Source: Flavobacterium sp. 83 (GTDB lineage Bacteria; Bacteroidota; Bacteroidia; Flavobacteriales; Flavobacteriaceae). From it: DNA of 64,000 nt. Made by a program: the position numbers and the translations under genes. Below the pieces are notes generated by a model. It searched no databases, was not told the origin of the DNA, and saw only the letters and a program-made list of their open reading frames with translations. Within the stretch, counting starts at the first letter, position 1, and every line of letters begins with the position of its first letter. Location: assembly GCF_000744835.1 (NCBI RefSeq), contig NZ_JQMS01000001.1, forward strand, positions 1,984,001 to 2,048,000. The letters run 5' to 3'. Below are positions 19,809 to 29,874 of the stretch, piece by piece.

Positions 19809-20744
19809 ATGAAAGTTACCATTGTAGGAGCAGGGAATGTAGGTGCAACCTGTGCAGATGTAATTTCTTATAGAGGAATTGCTAGCGAAGTAGTATTATT
19901 GGATATCAGAGAAGGATTTGCTGAAGGTAAAGCTTTAGATATTATGCAATGTGCTACAAATACAGGTTTTAATACCAAAGTATCAGGTGTTACTAACGAT
20001 TATTCTAAAACATCAGGAAGCGATGTAGTGGTAATTACATCGGGGATTCCTAGAAAACCAGGAATGACTCGTGAGGAACTAATAGGTATTAACGCAGGAA
20101 TTGTGAAAACGGTTGCTGAAAATGTATTGAAATATTCTCCGGATACTATTATAGTGGTAGTTTCTAATCCTATGGATACAATGACTTATTTGGCTTTGAA
20201 ATCTACTGGATTACCAAAAAACAGAATAATAGGGATGGGTGGAGCATTAGATAGTTCTCGTTTTAGAACGTATTTATCTTTAGCTTTAGACAAACCTGCA
20301 AATGATATTTCGGCAATGGTGATAGGCGGACATGGTGATACGACTATGATTCCTTTAACTCGTTTAGCATCTTATAATGGAATACCGGTAACTGAATTTC
20401 TTTCGGAAGAAGTATTGCAAAAAGTAGCTGCTGATACTATGGTAGGTGGTGCTACGCTTACAGGTCTTTTAGGGACGTCAGCTTGGTATGCTCCTGGAGC
20501 TTCAGTTGCTTATTTGGTTGATAGTATTTTGAATGATCAAAAGAAAATGATAGCTTGTTCTGTTTTTGTTGAAGGAGAATATGGTCAAAATGATATCTGT
20601 ATAGGTGTGCCTTGTATTATTGGTAAAAATGGAGTAGAAGAAATTCTTGATATTGCGCTAAATGAGCAAGAAAAAGCATTGTTTGCTAAAAGTGCTGATG
20701 CAGTTAGACAAATGAATGATGCCTTAAAATCAATTTTAGTATAA
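19809..20744 (+). CDS. mdh: Malate dehydrogenase
   Basis: A 311-residue LDH-like NAD-dependent malate dehydrogenase, the TCA-cycle step from malate to oxaloacetate. The Rossmann fingerprint is GAGNVGAT at 7-14. Substrate-specificity Arg appears in SGIPRKPGMTREEL (Arg where lactate dehydrogenases have Gln). Active-site His is in GGHGDTTMIPL, with VVVSNPMDTMTYL before it. Length matches the bacterial [LDH-type] MDH family. It stands as a single gene between gyrB and secDF with its own terminator, and its leader carries an inverted repeat. Confidence 0.96.
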   Translation: MKVTIVGAGNVGATCADVISYRGIASEVVLLDIREGFAEGKALDIMQCATNTGFNTKVSGVTNDYSKTSGSDVVVITSGIPRKPGMTREELIGINAGIVKTVAENVLKYSPDTIIVVVSNPMDTMTYLALKSTGLPKNRIIGMGGALDSSRFRTYLSLALDKPANDISAMVIGGHGDTTMIPLTRLASYNGIPVTEFLSEEVLQKVAADTMVGGATLTGLLGTSAWYAPGASVAYLVDSILNDQKKMIACSVFVEGEYGQNDICIGVPCIIGKNGVEEILDIALNEQEKALFAKSADAVRQMNDALKSILV

Positions 20745-20765
20745 TATTTTAATTATAAAAGAGAG

Positions 20766-20793
20766 AAGACTGCACTTTAGCAGTCTTTTTTTT
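20766..20793 (+). terminator. Terminator of mdh
   Basis: Stem AGACTGC/GCAGTCT with a 6-nt loop, followed by eight T, 22 bp after the mdh stop. Confidence 0.85.
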
Positions 20794-20813
20794 GAGATTA
20801 ATCAATAAATAAA

Positions 20814-20844
20814 TTGCTTAATCTTAACGTTAATTATATATTTG
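20814..20844 (+). promoter_or_regulatory. secDF promoter
   Basis: TTG (20814-20816), a 20-bp spacer, then TATATTTG (20837-20844): a full match to the Bacteroidota promoter consensus. It leaves a leader of about 120 nt before the secDF start. Confidence 0.65.
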
Positions 20845-20970
20845 CTCGGTTTAAAAAAAATGATGTAATTCCTGATGTTCTTTTTTGGTTCCAAAAAACG
20901 ATGGAAAGTCTTGCTCTTTAAGGTTTAAAGCAAAAATAAATAAATAAAAAATAATTAATTTTTAGTAATA

Positions 20971-23943
20971 ATGCAGAATAAAGGACTTATTAAATTTTTC
21001 GCAATTCTATTTGCATTGGTAAGTATTTACCAACTTTCTTTCACTTTTGTCGCAAGCAAAGTAAAAAACGATGCAAAATCTTTTGCTGGTGGGAATACTG
21101 AGAAAGAAGTTAAATATTTAGATTCTATCGGTAAGGAAAAAGTATTTAATCTTGGGTTTACTGATTTTACTTTTAATGAAGTAAGTGATAAACAAATTAA
21201 TAAAGGTCTTGACTTAGAAGGAGGTATTAATGTAATACTTCAAATCTCTGTTAAAGATATATTGAAAGGATTATCTAACAATTCAAAAAATCCAGTTTTC
21301 AATAAATCGTTGGCTGATGCTACTGCAGATTTACAAGGAAATAAGTCGTATTTAGATAAGTTCTTTGATGCTTTTGAAGCAAATTCAAAAGGAACTATAA
21401 AATTAGCTTCTCCTGATATTTTTGCAAATAGAAGTTTGCAAGGTGAAGGTGGAGTAGATTTTCAGATGACTGATGCACAAGTTCAAAAAGTAATCAAAAG
21501 AAAAGTTGATGAATCTGTAGAAAGTGCTTTTGGTGTATTAAGAAAACGTATCGATAAATTTGGTGTAACACAACCAAATATTCAAAAATTAGGAGAATCT
21601 GGAAGAATCTTAGTAGAACTTCCTGGTGCTAAAGATGTTGATAGAATAAAAAAATTATTACAAAGTACTGCTCAATTAGAGTTTTGGGAAACGTATAAAA
21701 TTGATGAAATTGGTAATTTTTTAATGGCTGCAAATGAGTCATTGAAAAAAACTGAAATCAGTAAAGGAGAAGTTAAAACTGTTGCAAAAGATTCTTTGAG
21801 TGCCTTGTTAACAGACGGAAAAGATTCAGCAGCAAATAAAAAAGGAAATAATCCTTTATTGGATAAAATGATAGGTCAAGGTGGTGGACCAGTTTTAGGT
21901 CTTTTTTCACCAAAAGATACTGCTGTAGTTAACGGATATTTCAAAAGAGCAGATATCAGAGTTTTATTAGCAGGTGACCAACGTTATGCAAAATTTGTAT
22001 GGGGTAAACCAACTACTATTAAAGATGCTAAGGCAAAAGACATTGATGCAGTTGAATTATATGCGTTAAAAGGGAATAGAGATAATGTACCTTCAATGGG
22101 TGGTAGTGTTGTGACTGATGCAAAAGATACTTTTGATCAATTAGGCAAACCAGCTGTTTCTATGCAAATGAATAACCAAGGTGCTAAAGCTTGGGAAGAG
22201 TTAACTGGTAGAGCTTATACACAAAAAAGCAACATTGCTATTGTACTTGATGATATTGTTTATTCTGCTCCGGGTGTTTCCAGTGGTCCAATTGCAGGAG
22301 GCAGATCTGAAATTTCAGGAACTTTTGATGTTACAGAAACTAAAGATTTAGCTAATGTTTTAAGAGCAGGTAAATTACCAGCTGCTGCAGATATTGTTCA
22401 ATCAGAAGTTGTAGGGCCATCCTTAGGTCAAGAGGCTATTGATAATGGAACAACTTCTGCACTTGTAGGATTGCTTTTAGTGTCACTTTGGATGATCGTT
22501 TATTATGGAAAAGCAGGTTGGTATGCTAATATTGCTTTAGCAGTTAACTTACTATTCTTATTTGGAATTTTAGCAAGTTTAGGTGCTGTATTAACATTGC
22601 CTGGTATTGCAGGTATCGTTTTAACGATGGGTACTGCAGTTGATGCGAATATCATTATTTATGAAAGAGCAAAAGAAGAATTACGAGCTGGAAAAACATT
22701 GGGAGAAGCTGTTATTGCTTCATACAGTTGGAAAGGCGCTATGCGTTCTATTGTAGATGCAAACGTTACACACATTTTAATTGGTACAGTATTGTTTATT
22801 TTTGGTTCAGGACCAATCAAAGGTTTTGCTACAACATTATTAATTGGTATTATAACTTCATTATTTACTTCAATCTTTATTGCAAGAATTTTTATAGACA
22901 AGAATATTGCTGGTAAAAATGATTTGTCATTTGTTACTAATTTCTCTAAAAATTTCTTTACTAATTTCCATTTTGATTTCTTAGGTGTAAAAAAATGGAC
23001 GTATGCTTTTTCTACAATTGTAGTTATTATTAGTTTTGTTTCTTTATTTACAAATGGTTTAGATCAAGGTGTTGATTTTGTAGGAGGTAGGACTTTTCAA
23101 GTACGTTTTGAAAAACCAGTTAGCGCTGAAATTGTAAAAGCAGAATTAGCAAAAGTATTTGAAGGAAGTGCTGAAGTAAAAATATTTGGTAATGATAACC
23201 AATTAAAAATTACGACAAAATATAAAGTACAAGAACACGGAACTCAAGCTGATGAAGAAGTAAATAAGTTATTGTATGATAATTTAAAAGTACATTTCTC
23301 TGCAGGTTTAACATATGATAAATTTGTAAATGCTTATGAAGGAAAAAAATTAGGTATTTTACAAGCTTCAAAAGTAGGGCCAACTGTAGCAGAAGATATT
23401 AAAACGAATGCATATTGGGCTGTTCTTGGAGCTATGCTAATTGTATTTTTATATTTGTTTATCAGTTTCAGAAAATGGCAATATGGTCTAGGGGCGATTG
23501 CTGCTGTTGCGCATGATGTTATCTTCGTATTAGGTATTTACTCATTGTGTTATAAATTTATGCCTTTCGGTATGGAAATCGATCAACATTTTATTGCTGC
23601 GATTCTTACTGTTATTGGATATTCTATGAATGATACCGTTATTGTATTTGACAGGGTTCGTGAATTCTTAGACGGAAAAACTAAAGGTAATTTTGGGGAA
23701 ATTGTAAATAAATCAATTAATTCAACAATGTCCAGAACAATTAATACTTCATTGACTATGATTGGTGTATTATTAATCATGTTTATTTTTGGAGGAGAAT
23801 CAATCAGAGGATTCATCTTTGCAATGTTAGTAGGTATTATTGTAGGAACATATTCTTCATTGTTTATCGCTACACCAGTATTGGTAGATACGATCTCAAG
23901 AGAAGATAAAAAATTAATCGAAAAACAGCATTCAGAAGTTTAA
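20971..23943 (+). CDS. secDF: Fused protein translocase subunit SecDF
   Basis: A 990-residue RND-type membrane protein that uses proton flow to help SecYEG finish protein export across the inner membrane. The SecD half (1 to about 620) has an N-terminal membrane helix, KGLDLEGGINVILQ, a large periplasmic domain with two P1-like subdomains, and a six-helix bundle with GTAVDANIIIYERAKEEL. The SecF half (about 670-990) has GLDQGVDFVGGRTFQV, KVGPTVAEDIK and YSMNDTVIVFDRVREF. The acidic and Asn residues in the two DANIIIYER/NDTVIVFDR helices are those used for proton relay. Single-chain SecDF is usual in Bacteroidota. Confidence 0.97.
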   Translation: MQNKGLIKFFAILFALVSIYQLSFTFVASKVKNDAKSFAGGNTEKEVKYLDSIGKEKVFNLGFTDFTFNEVSDKQINKGLDLEGGINVILQISVKDILKGLSNNSKNPVFNKSLADATADLQGNKSYLDKFFDAFEANSKGTIKLASPDIFANRSLQGEGGVDFQMTDAQVQKVIKRKVDESVESAFGVLRKRIDKFGVTQPNIQKLGESGRILVELPGAKDVDRIKKLLQSTAQLEFWETYKIDEIGNFLMAANESLKKTEISKGEVKTVAKDSLSALLTDGKDSAANKKGNNPLLDKMIGQGGGPVLGLFSPKDTAVVNGYFKRADIRVLLAGDQRYAKFVWGKPTTIKDAKAKDIDAVELYALKGNRDNVPSMGGSVVTDAKDTFDQLGKPAVSMQMNNQGAKAWEELTGRAYTQKSNIAIVLDDIVYSAPGVSSGPIAGGRSEISGTFDVTETKDLANVLRAGKLPAAADIVQSEVVGPSLGQEAIDNGTTSALVGLLLVSLWMIVYYGKAGWYANIALAVNLLFLFGILASLGAVLTLPGIAGIVLTMGTAVDANIIIYERAKEELRAGKTLGEAVIASYSWKGAMRSIVDANVTHILIGTVLFIFGSGPIKGFATTLLIGIITSLFTSIFIARIFIDKNIAGKNDLSFVTNFSKNFFTNFHFDFLGVKKWTYAFSTIVVIISFVSLFTNGLDQGVDFVGGRTFQVRFEKPVSAEIVKAELAKVFEGSAEVKIFGNDNQLKITTKYKVQEHGTQADEEVNKLLYDNLKVHFSAGLTYDKFVNAYEGKKLGILQASKVGPTVAEDIKTNAYWAVLGAMLIVFLYLFISFRKWQYGLGAIAAVAHDVIFVLGIYSLCYKFMPFGMEIDQHFIAAILTVIGYSMNDTVIVFDRVREFLDGKTKGNFGEIVNKSINSTMSRTINTSLTMIGVLLIMFIFGGESIRGFIFAMLVGIIVGTYSSLFIATPVLVDTISREDKKLIEKQHSEV

Positions 23944-23963
23944 GATTTATTTTAATCATATTT

Positions 23964-23999
23964 TAAAAAAAAGATCCAGCGAAAGTTGGATCTTTTTTT
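23964..23999 (+). terminator. Terminator of secDF
   Basis: Stem AAGATCCA/TGGATCTT followed by a T run, about 20 bp after the secDF stop. Confidence 0.85.
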
Positions 24000-24083
24000 G
24001 TGATAAATAGTAGCATTTATTCAACTATAATAGTTAATTTTATTTATTAGTATTTAGTTTAATCTCTTTTAAATGAATTGATT

Positions 24084-24695
24084 ATGTGTAGGAAAATACT
24101 TTTTATACTGTTGTTATTTTTATTTCATACTTCTTTTTCCCAAAAAAATAAGAATGATTTAATGATGGGTTTTTTGTATGGTTTTGGACATGAATTTAAA
24201 AATAAGAACTACACTTTTGATAATCAGTTTTATAAAATACATGTTGGTTATGTAATTAAAAAAACTAAAAGATGTACATGGGAATTAGTAGTTGAGCCAG
24301 AGATTAATTTGGGTCAACACAAACTTATTAATCCTTTTTTTATTACATCAAATGATCCTGATTATTTGATTAAAAGAGAATATTATTCCAGAATTAATAG
24401 TATCAGTCAATACATTTTGAATTTAGGTATTATCATAAGGAAACCCATTTCTAATACGCTTAGTATTTTTATTTTAGGAAGTACTGGTCCATTGATATCT
24501 GATGTAGAAACAGAACGTTTGGCTAAAGGGTTTGCTTTATCAAATACTTTGGCTGTCGGTATTGACTTAGAAATTAACAAATTTATTTTTGAAATTAGGC
24601 CAAGTTTTCGACATGTTTCTAATGCAGGTTTAAACAGTCCAAACTTAGGTTTTAATACTACTAATATTGAATTTGGTGTTTTCTATAATTTATGA
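24084..24695 (+). CDS. PagL-like lipid A deacylase (acyloxyacyl hydrolase family)
   Basis: A 203-residue outer-membrane protein with a signal peptide (cleavage near HTSFSQ, residue 20) and beta-barrel-like sequence. The C-terminal strand carries SFRHVSNAGLNSPNLGFN, fitting the PagL catalytic H-x-S-N motif (His and Ser two apart) followed by the family's Asn/Gly-rich turn, and it ends in aromatic FGVFYNL. PagL removes an acyl chain from lipid A at the outer membrane, changing immune recognition and membrane stability. A catalytic Glu is not certain. ATG at 24084 is preferred over TTG at 24078. Single gene. Confidence 0.75.
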   Translation: MCRKILFILLLFLFHTSFSQKNKNDLMMGFLYGFGHEFKNKNYTFDNQFYKIHVGYVIKKTKRCTWELVVEPEINLGQHKLINPFFITSNDPDYLIKREYYSRINSISQYILNLGIIIRKPISNTLSIFILGSTGPLISDVETERLAKGFALSNTLAVGIDLEINKFIFEIRPSFRHVSNAGLNSPNLGFNTTNIEFGVFYNL

Positions 24696-24781
24696 ATTTT
24701 TATTTTTTTTACAATTAATTTCAATAAAACTTTATTTTTAATATATTTACCTTAATCCAATCTATTTTTAAAATTTGAACA

Positions 24782-26893
24782 GTGAAAAAGAGTATAATTT
24801 TATTAGTCTTTGTTTGTTTTGCTGATTTGTTTCTTGGTTCCAGTATTTTTGGTCAAACTACACCTCCAACTCCAAATCCGCAATATTTGTATTATTGTTT
24901 GAATGAAACTGCAACTCCTTTATCTGCAATATCTTCTGGAGGAGGGACTTTAAGATGGTATACAGCAGTTACAGGAGGGACATTTTCTATCACTGCTCCA
25001 ACACCTTCGACAGCTACAGCTGCAACTGGAGGTAGCCCGATTACTTATTATGTAACGCAGATAGTAAGTGGAGTTGAAAGTACGCCTAGAACTCCAATAT
25101 ATGTATACGTTAATCAACAATTAGATTTATATTGCCAAACAGTAACACCAAATTCTATTAAATTTGATTTTGCGAATACTGGACAATCTAGTTTTACCTA
25201 TAGTTATACAATTGATGGTGGATTACCTATTACAGGCACACATAATGCTCCTTCTAACTTTACAGTAGCAGGTTTGAATGAAAAACAAACAGTAGTATTC
25301 ACTCTTACAGCAGTTGGTGCAAAACCTTGTGTGACTTCCCAAACAGAAAGCTGTACTACAATATGTTCCCCAACGAGTATTGTAACTCCAAATTTTACCG
25401 CGATAGCACCTTTTTGTTCAGGAAGTGTAGCACCTGTTTTATCAACTACATCCCCAAATGGTATAACTGGAACCTGGTCTCCGGCTGTAATAAGCAATGC
25501 TACAAGTGGGAATTATATTTTTACGCCTGATCCAGTATTATTTCCTTGCGCAACAACGCAAACTTTGAATGTATCGGTTAAGCCATTGACAACACCAACC
25601 TTCACCGGAATTCCAACTACGGTTTGTCAGAATGCAACACCGCCTATTTTGCCTTTAAGTTCAAATAACACAACGGCTATTTCAGGTACTTGGAGTCCAT
25701 CTGCAGTTAATACAGCAGTTTTGGGCCCAATTACTTATACTTTTACCCCTAATTCAGGTCAATGTAGTTCTTTGGCGCTATCAACTGTCACAATAAATAT
25801 TGTGCCTGTTGTAACCCCTAATTTTACTAATATTCCTCCTTTCTGTTTTGGTTCTACAGCTCCACTTTTGACTAATACGTCACCAAACCGAATAACTGGA
25901 ACTTGGTCTCCGGTAAATATTAATAATGTAGCTAATGGTAGTTATGTATTTACACCGAACGCGAATCAATGTGCAACAACTCAAACTTTGAACGTAGTTG
26001 TTATTCCAAAAACAACCCCAAATTTTACTGCGATTCCTTCATTTTGTTCTGGTTCGGCTGCACCGCTGTTAGCCACCACTTCTCCAAATGGGATTAGTGG
26101 TACTTGGTCACCCGCAACAATTAGTAATACTACAAGCGGCAGTTATGTTTTTACGCCAAATGCAACGGAATGTGCTACAACTCAAACTTTAGCTGTAATT
26201 ATAAATCCTTTAATTCAGCCCAGTTTTACTGATTTGTCAATTTGTTCCGGTAATGCAGTTCCTATTTTGAATAGTATATCGCCAAATGGAATTACAGGAA
26301 CCTGGTTGCCAATAGTTATTAATACTACAAGCGGAGCTTATGTATTTACTCCAAATCCAAATCAATGCTCAACTTCTAAAACTATTAATGTTACAGTCAA
26401 TCAATCTACTCTTGTTAATGTAGATTGGACCGTAACGGAGGCGTTTTCAAAAAATCAAATTGTAACGATTAATGCTACTGCGGTTGGTGACTATTTATAT
26501 CAATTGGATGACGGACCATTTCAAGAAAGCCCTATTTTTGAATACGTTTCTTTAGGCACTCATTCAATTACTGTTCAAGATAAAAATGGATGCAGCCCTC
26601 CAATAACTAGAAATAATGTTTTAGTCATTGATTATCCTAAATTTTTCACACCTAATAATGATAGTTATAATGATACTTGGAATATTTTTAGTTTAGAAGA
26701 TCAAACTGATTCTAAGATTTTGATATTTGATCGTTATGGTAAACTTTTAAAAGAAATTAGACCGAATGGTTTAGGTTGGGATGGAAGATATATTGGACAA
26801 CCGATGCCAGCTAATGATTATTGGTTTACTGTTGATTATATGGAACAAAATGTTCCTAAAAAATTTAAATCTCATTTTTCTTTAAAAAGATAA
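24782..26893 (+). CDS. Secreted repeat protein with T9SS type B sorting domain
   Basis: A 703-residue surface or secreted protein. It begins with GTG (no ATG fits the signal peptide, about 1-24, ending SSIFGQ). After a Thr/Pro-rich Ig-like start come five related modules of about 70 residues from roughly residue 202 to 545, each with the pattern P-x-F-T-x-I/L-x-x-F/I-C-x-G, SPNGITGTWSP and YVFTPN-x-x-x-CxTTQ. The C-terminal 80 residues (FFTPNNDSYNDTWNI to the end) are the gliding-motility C-terminal domain used by the type IX secretion system for export and cell-surface attachment. Probably an adhesin-like or structural protein; ligand unknown. Confidence 0.88.
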   Translation: MKKSIILLVFVCFADLFLGSSIFGQTTPPTPNPQYLYYCLNETATPLSAISSGGGTLRWYTAVTGGTFSITAPTPSTATAATGGSPITYYVTQIVSGVESTPRTPIYVYVNQQLDLYCQTVTPNSIKFDFANTGQSSFTYSYTIDGGLPITGTHNAPSNFTVAGLNEKQTVVFTLTAVGAKPCVTSQTESCTTICSPTSIVTPNFTAIAPFCSGSVAPVLSTTSPNGITGTWSPAVISNATSGNYIFTPDPVLFPCATTQTLNVSVKPLTTPTFTGIPTTVCQNATPPILPLSSNNTTAISGTWSPSAVNTAVLGPITYTFTPNSGQCSSLALSTVTINIVPVVTPNFTNIPPFCFGSTAPLLTNTSPNRITGTWSPVNINNVANGSYVFTPNANQCATTQTLNVVVIPKTTPNFTAIPSFCSGSAAPLLATTSPNGISGTWSPATISNTTSGSYVFTPNATECATTQTLAVIINPLIQPSFTDLSICSGNAVPILNSISPNGITGTWLPIVINTTSGAYVFTPNPNQCSTSKTINVTVNQSTLVNVDWTVTEAFSKNQIVTINATAVGDYLYQLDDGPFQESPIFEYVSLGTHSITVQDKNGCSPPITRNNVLVIDYPKFFTPNNDSYNDTWNIFSLEDQTDSKILIFDRYGKLLKEIRPNGLGWDGRYIGQPMPANDYWFTVDYMEQNVPKKFKSHFSLKR

Positions 26894-26932
26894 AACAAAA
26901 AAGCTTCCAAATATTGGAAGCTTTTTTGTTTT
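26892..26932. terminator. Bidirectional terminator between the T9SS protein and lgt
   Basis: A near-perfect palindrome (AAAAAAGCTTCCAA, 4-nt loop, TTGGAAGCTTTTTT) lies between two convergent genes, with A and T runs on both sides, so it can serve both. Confidence 0.85.
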
Positions 26933-26945
26933 AGGGATTTAGGGC

Positions 26946-27878
26946 TTAATGTTCTACTTTAACAGGCTTTTCGGCTGTAAAAACAAAATACAATCCTATT
27001 AGGATAAAAGGAATGCTTAGCCATTGTCCAGTTGAAAGCAAGCCTAGCTCATTTTCAAAACCTCCTTGACTCTCTTTTACAGATTCTACAACAATACGTA
27101 CTGTAAATAAAAGCACTAGAAACAGACCAAATAAATATCCAGATTTCAGTCTTGCCTCTGTTTTCCAATACATGAAAAATAATATAGCAAATACAAAAAT
27201 GTAGCAAAATGCTTCGTATAACTGGGTAGGATGTTTAGCAGGAACTTGTTCTAACAATGCTGCAAATTTGGGATCAGTGGCTATAGCGTGGTAAGCAGTC
27301 TTTGGGTCAGCTATTTGAGTAGCGTTAACAGCATCTGCAGGGCTAAATTTGTCACGCAGAAAACGTATTCCAAATGATGATGTTGTTTCTTTACCTACAA
27401 TTTCCGAATTGAAAAAATTACCTAATCTTACAAAAATAGCGCCACTCGCAACAGGGATTACGACTCTGTCTAAAATCCACAATTGAGGTCTTTTTAAAAT
27501 ATTTTTGCTGTAAAAGTACATGGCAATTATGATTGATATAGCCGCTCCATGACTTGCTAAACCTTGAAAGCCGGTGAATTCAAATTTAGGCGAGAATCGA
27601 AATGGTAAAAATATCTCCAGTAAGTGATTGCGGAAATATTCCCAATCATAAAATAAGACATGGCCTAATCGCGCTCCAATCAATGTTGCAAGAACAGTCC
27701 ATATAAAAAGAGAATCTAATTTCTCTATGGATTCGCCTTCACGTTCAAAAATATTTTTCATGATGTACCAGCCTAATCCAAAAGCAACTACAAACATCAG
27801 GCTGTAATAACGTATTACAAAAAAGCCCAAATCAATTCCTTCTGATGGATTCCAAACGATGTTCAAAGCGTGTGTCAT
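26946..27878 (-). CDS. lgt: Prolipoprotein diacylglyceryl transferase
   Basis: A 310-residue inner-membrane enzyme that moves diacylglyceryl from phosphatidylglycerol onto the lipobox cysteine, the first step in lipoprotein maturation. Several hydrophobic helices are visible. The family signature appears as RLGNFFNSEIVG, and the HGAAISI region (FQGLASHGAAISI) carries the essential His. A loop insertion (about 175-210) after the signature separates the last helices, as in other Bacteroidota Lgt. It is the last gene of a leftward run cysS-yidD-lgt. Confidence 0.95.
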   Translation of the reverse strand: MTHALNIVWNPSEGIDLGFFVIRYYSLMFVVAFGLGWYIMKNIFEREGESIEKLDSLFIWTVLATLIGARLGHVLFYDWEYFRNHLLEIFLPFRFSPKFEFTGFQGLASHGAAISIIIAMYFYSKNILKRPQLWILDRVVIPVASGAIFVRLGNFFNSEIVGKETTSSFGIRFLRDKFSPADAVNATQIADPKTAYHAIATDPKFAALLEQVPAKHPTQLYEAFCYIFVFAILFFMYWKTEARLKSGYLFGLFLVLLFTVRIVVESVKESQGGFENELGLLSTGQWLSIPFILIGLYFVFTAEKPVKVEH

Positions 27879-27942
27879 TTAATATTGTTTTTTATGAATT
27901 GTAAAAATATATATTTAAAGTAAAAATAGTACTTATATAAAG

Positions 27943-28191
27943 TTAATGTTTGTGATTGCATTTTTTTTCAGGAACAGGATCGTAACCACTTTTTCCCCAT
28001 GGGTGGCAGCTTAAAATTCTTTTAATACCTAAAAAAGCTCCATAAAATAATCCGTGTGTTTGTAGTGCCTCAATCATGTAAGAAGAACAGGTAGGTTCAA
28101 ATCTACAGGCTGAAGGTGTATAGGGAGATATAGCAGTTTGATAAAACCGAACAAGAATTACAAATGGAAAAATTAGGATTCTTGATAACAT
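27943..28191 (-). CDS. yidD: Membrane protein insertion efficiency factor YidD
   Basis: An 82-residue protein matching YidD: an amphipathic N-terminal helix, then [24 protein letters not shown] and the C-terminal [17 protein letters not shown]. The cysteines are conserved in the family. YidD assists YidC-dependent insertion of inner-membrane proteins. Usually next to rnpA and yidC, here it lies between cysS and lgt, a common Flavobacterium setting. Confidence 0.95.
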   Translation of the reverse strand: MLSRILIFPFVILVRFYQTAISPYTPSACRFEPTCSSYMIEALQTHGLFYGAFLGIKRILSCHPWGKSGYDPVPEKKCNHKH

Positions 28192-28270
28192 GATTCTATT
28201 TTTTAGAATTTAAAACTTCGATATTTGTTATTCAATTTCAATTTTCAATCTGTAGTCGTAAAGTTATTGA

Positions 28271-29749
28271 TTAGATGCTAAACGTAGTTCCCTCTTTTCC
28301 ATCTTTCAATTGAATACCTAAAGCAATTAATTGATCCCGAATCTGGTCTGACAATGCGAAATTTTTATTGTCTCTTGCTTGTTTTCGCATTTCAATTAAC
28401 ATATTTACCGTGCCCTCTAATTTATCATTAGTACTGTCTGAAATTTTCTCATCCTCTAATCCTAAAACATCAAATACAAACCCATTAATGGCAGCAGTGA
28501 ATGTTTTCAAATCTTCGGCTGTTAGAGTTTCTTTTCCTTCTTTTAATAGATTGATAAAACGAACGCCTTCAAATAATTGTGCAATTAGAATAGGGGTATT
28601 GAAATCATCATTCATGGCATCATAACAAGACTGTTTCCAAGTAGCAATGTCAATTGTAGAGTTTGGATTGGTGTTTAAATCTTTTGCAGCATCTATCGCC
28701 TCCATTAATCTTTTGTAGCCTTTTTCGGCTGCAACAATGGCATCATCAGAGAAATCAAGAATACTTCTATAATGGGCTTGTAGCATAAAGAAACGCGCAA
28801 CTGATGCTGAAAAAGCTTTACTTAAAATAGTATTTTCTCCAGTCAATATTTCTCTTGGCAAAATATTATTCCCTGTGGATTTAGCCATTTTTTTGCCGTT
28901 TAGCGTCAGCATATTGGCATGCATCCAATAATTTACAGGAGTTTGACCTGTGCAGGCTTCGTTTTGAGCAATTTCACATTCATGATGAGGGAATTTTAAA
29001 TCCATTCCGCCTCCATGAATATCAAAATGATTGCCTAAGTATTTAGTGCTCATAGCAGTACATTCTAGATGCCATCCAGGGAAACCATCGCTCCAAGGCG
29101 AAGGCCAACGCATTATATGTTGTGGTTCGGCTTTTTTCCAAAGCGCAAAATCTTGTGGATTTCTTTTGTCGCTTTGTCCGTCAAGATCTCTGGTATTAGC
29201 GAGCATGTCTTCAATATTCCTGCCGCTTAATCTGCCATAATGATTAGTTTCATTGAATTTGACCACATCAAAATATACAGATCCGTTGGCTTCGTAACCA
29301 ATTCCTTTATCAATAATAGTCTTAATGATTTCTATTTGTTCAATGATATGACCCGTTGCTGTAGGTTCAATACTTGGCGGCAAAAAATTAAAGGCATTCA
29401 GGATGTCATGAAAATCTACCGTATATCGCTGTACCACTTCCATTGGTTCCAGTTGCTCTAAACGTGCTTTTTTCGCAATTTTATCCTCTCCTTCATCCAC
29501 ATCATCCACAATATGCCCTACATCAGTTATATTACGAACATAACGCACTTTGTAATCCAAATGCAAAAAATATCTAAATATAACATCAAAAGACATGAAT
29601 GTTCTCACATTACCAAGATGCACATTGCTGTAAACCGTTGGTCCACAAACATACATTCCAACATTGCCTTCATGAATAGGTGTAAATGTTTCTTTTTCTC
29701 CCGAAAGAGAATTGTATATTTTTAGAGTTTGACTTTTATATAGTGGCAT
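28271..29749 (-). CDS. cysS: Cysteinyl-tRNA synthetase
   Basis: A 492-residue class I synthetase. The HIGH signature is present as HLGN in [18 protein letters not shown] (the Cys is one zinc ligand), a further zinc-site motif appears in WHLECTAMS and [11 protein letters not shown], and KMSKS is KMAKS ([12 protein letters not shown]). A C-terminal DALR-type helical domain ends in [17 protein letters not shown] at 29749 gives the usual N-terminus; the longer open frame to 29812 runs into a hairpin repeat and is not coding. Transcribed with yidD and lgt. Confidence 0.97.
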   Translation of the reverse strand: MPLYKSQTLKIYNSLSGEKETFTPIHEGNVGMYVCGPTVYSNVHLGNVRTFMSFDVIFRYFLHLDYKVRYVRNITDVGHIVDDVDEGEDKIAKKARLEQLEPMEVVQRYTVDFHDILNAFNFLPPSIEPTATGHIIEQIEIIKTIIDKGIGYEANGSVYFDVVKFNETNHYGRLSGRNIEDMLANTRDLDGQSDKRNPQDFALWKKAEPQHIMRWPSPWSDGFPGWHLECTAMSTKYLGNHFDIHGGGMDLKFPHHECEIAQNEACTGQTPVNYWMHANMLTLNGKKMAKSTGNNILPREILTGENTILSKAFSASVARFFMLQAHYRSILDFSDDAIVAAEKGYKRLMEAIDAAKDLNTNPNSTIDIATWKQSCYDAMNDDFNTPILIAQLFEGVRFINLLKEGKETLTAEDLKTFTAAINGFVFDVLGLEDEKISDSTNDKLEGTVNMLIEMRKQARDNKNFALSDQIRDQLIALGIQLKDGKEGTTFSI

Positions 29750-29762
29750 TTGTGTCTTTTTT

Positions 29763-29845
29763 GGAGCTTTTTCCCGCTGTACGCTATATCTTTTTATGGT
29801 TAAAAAAGCCATAAAAAGGATGTCGCTTCCATCAGGGCTAGGGCT
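29763..29845 (+). repeat. Intergenic hairpin repeat, copy A
   Basis: One of four copies of a structured repeat in the window. It begins GGAGC, has the left block CCCGCTGTACGCTATAT, a stem-loop (CTTTTTATGG 29790-29799 with CCATAAAAAG 29809-29818), the right block GGATGTCGCTTCCATC and ends AGGGCTAGGGC. It lies between the folE stop and the cysS start. Confidence 0.75.
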
Positions 29846-29874
29846 TTATCGGTTAAATAGAGTTTATTTGTATT

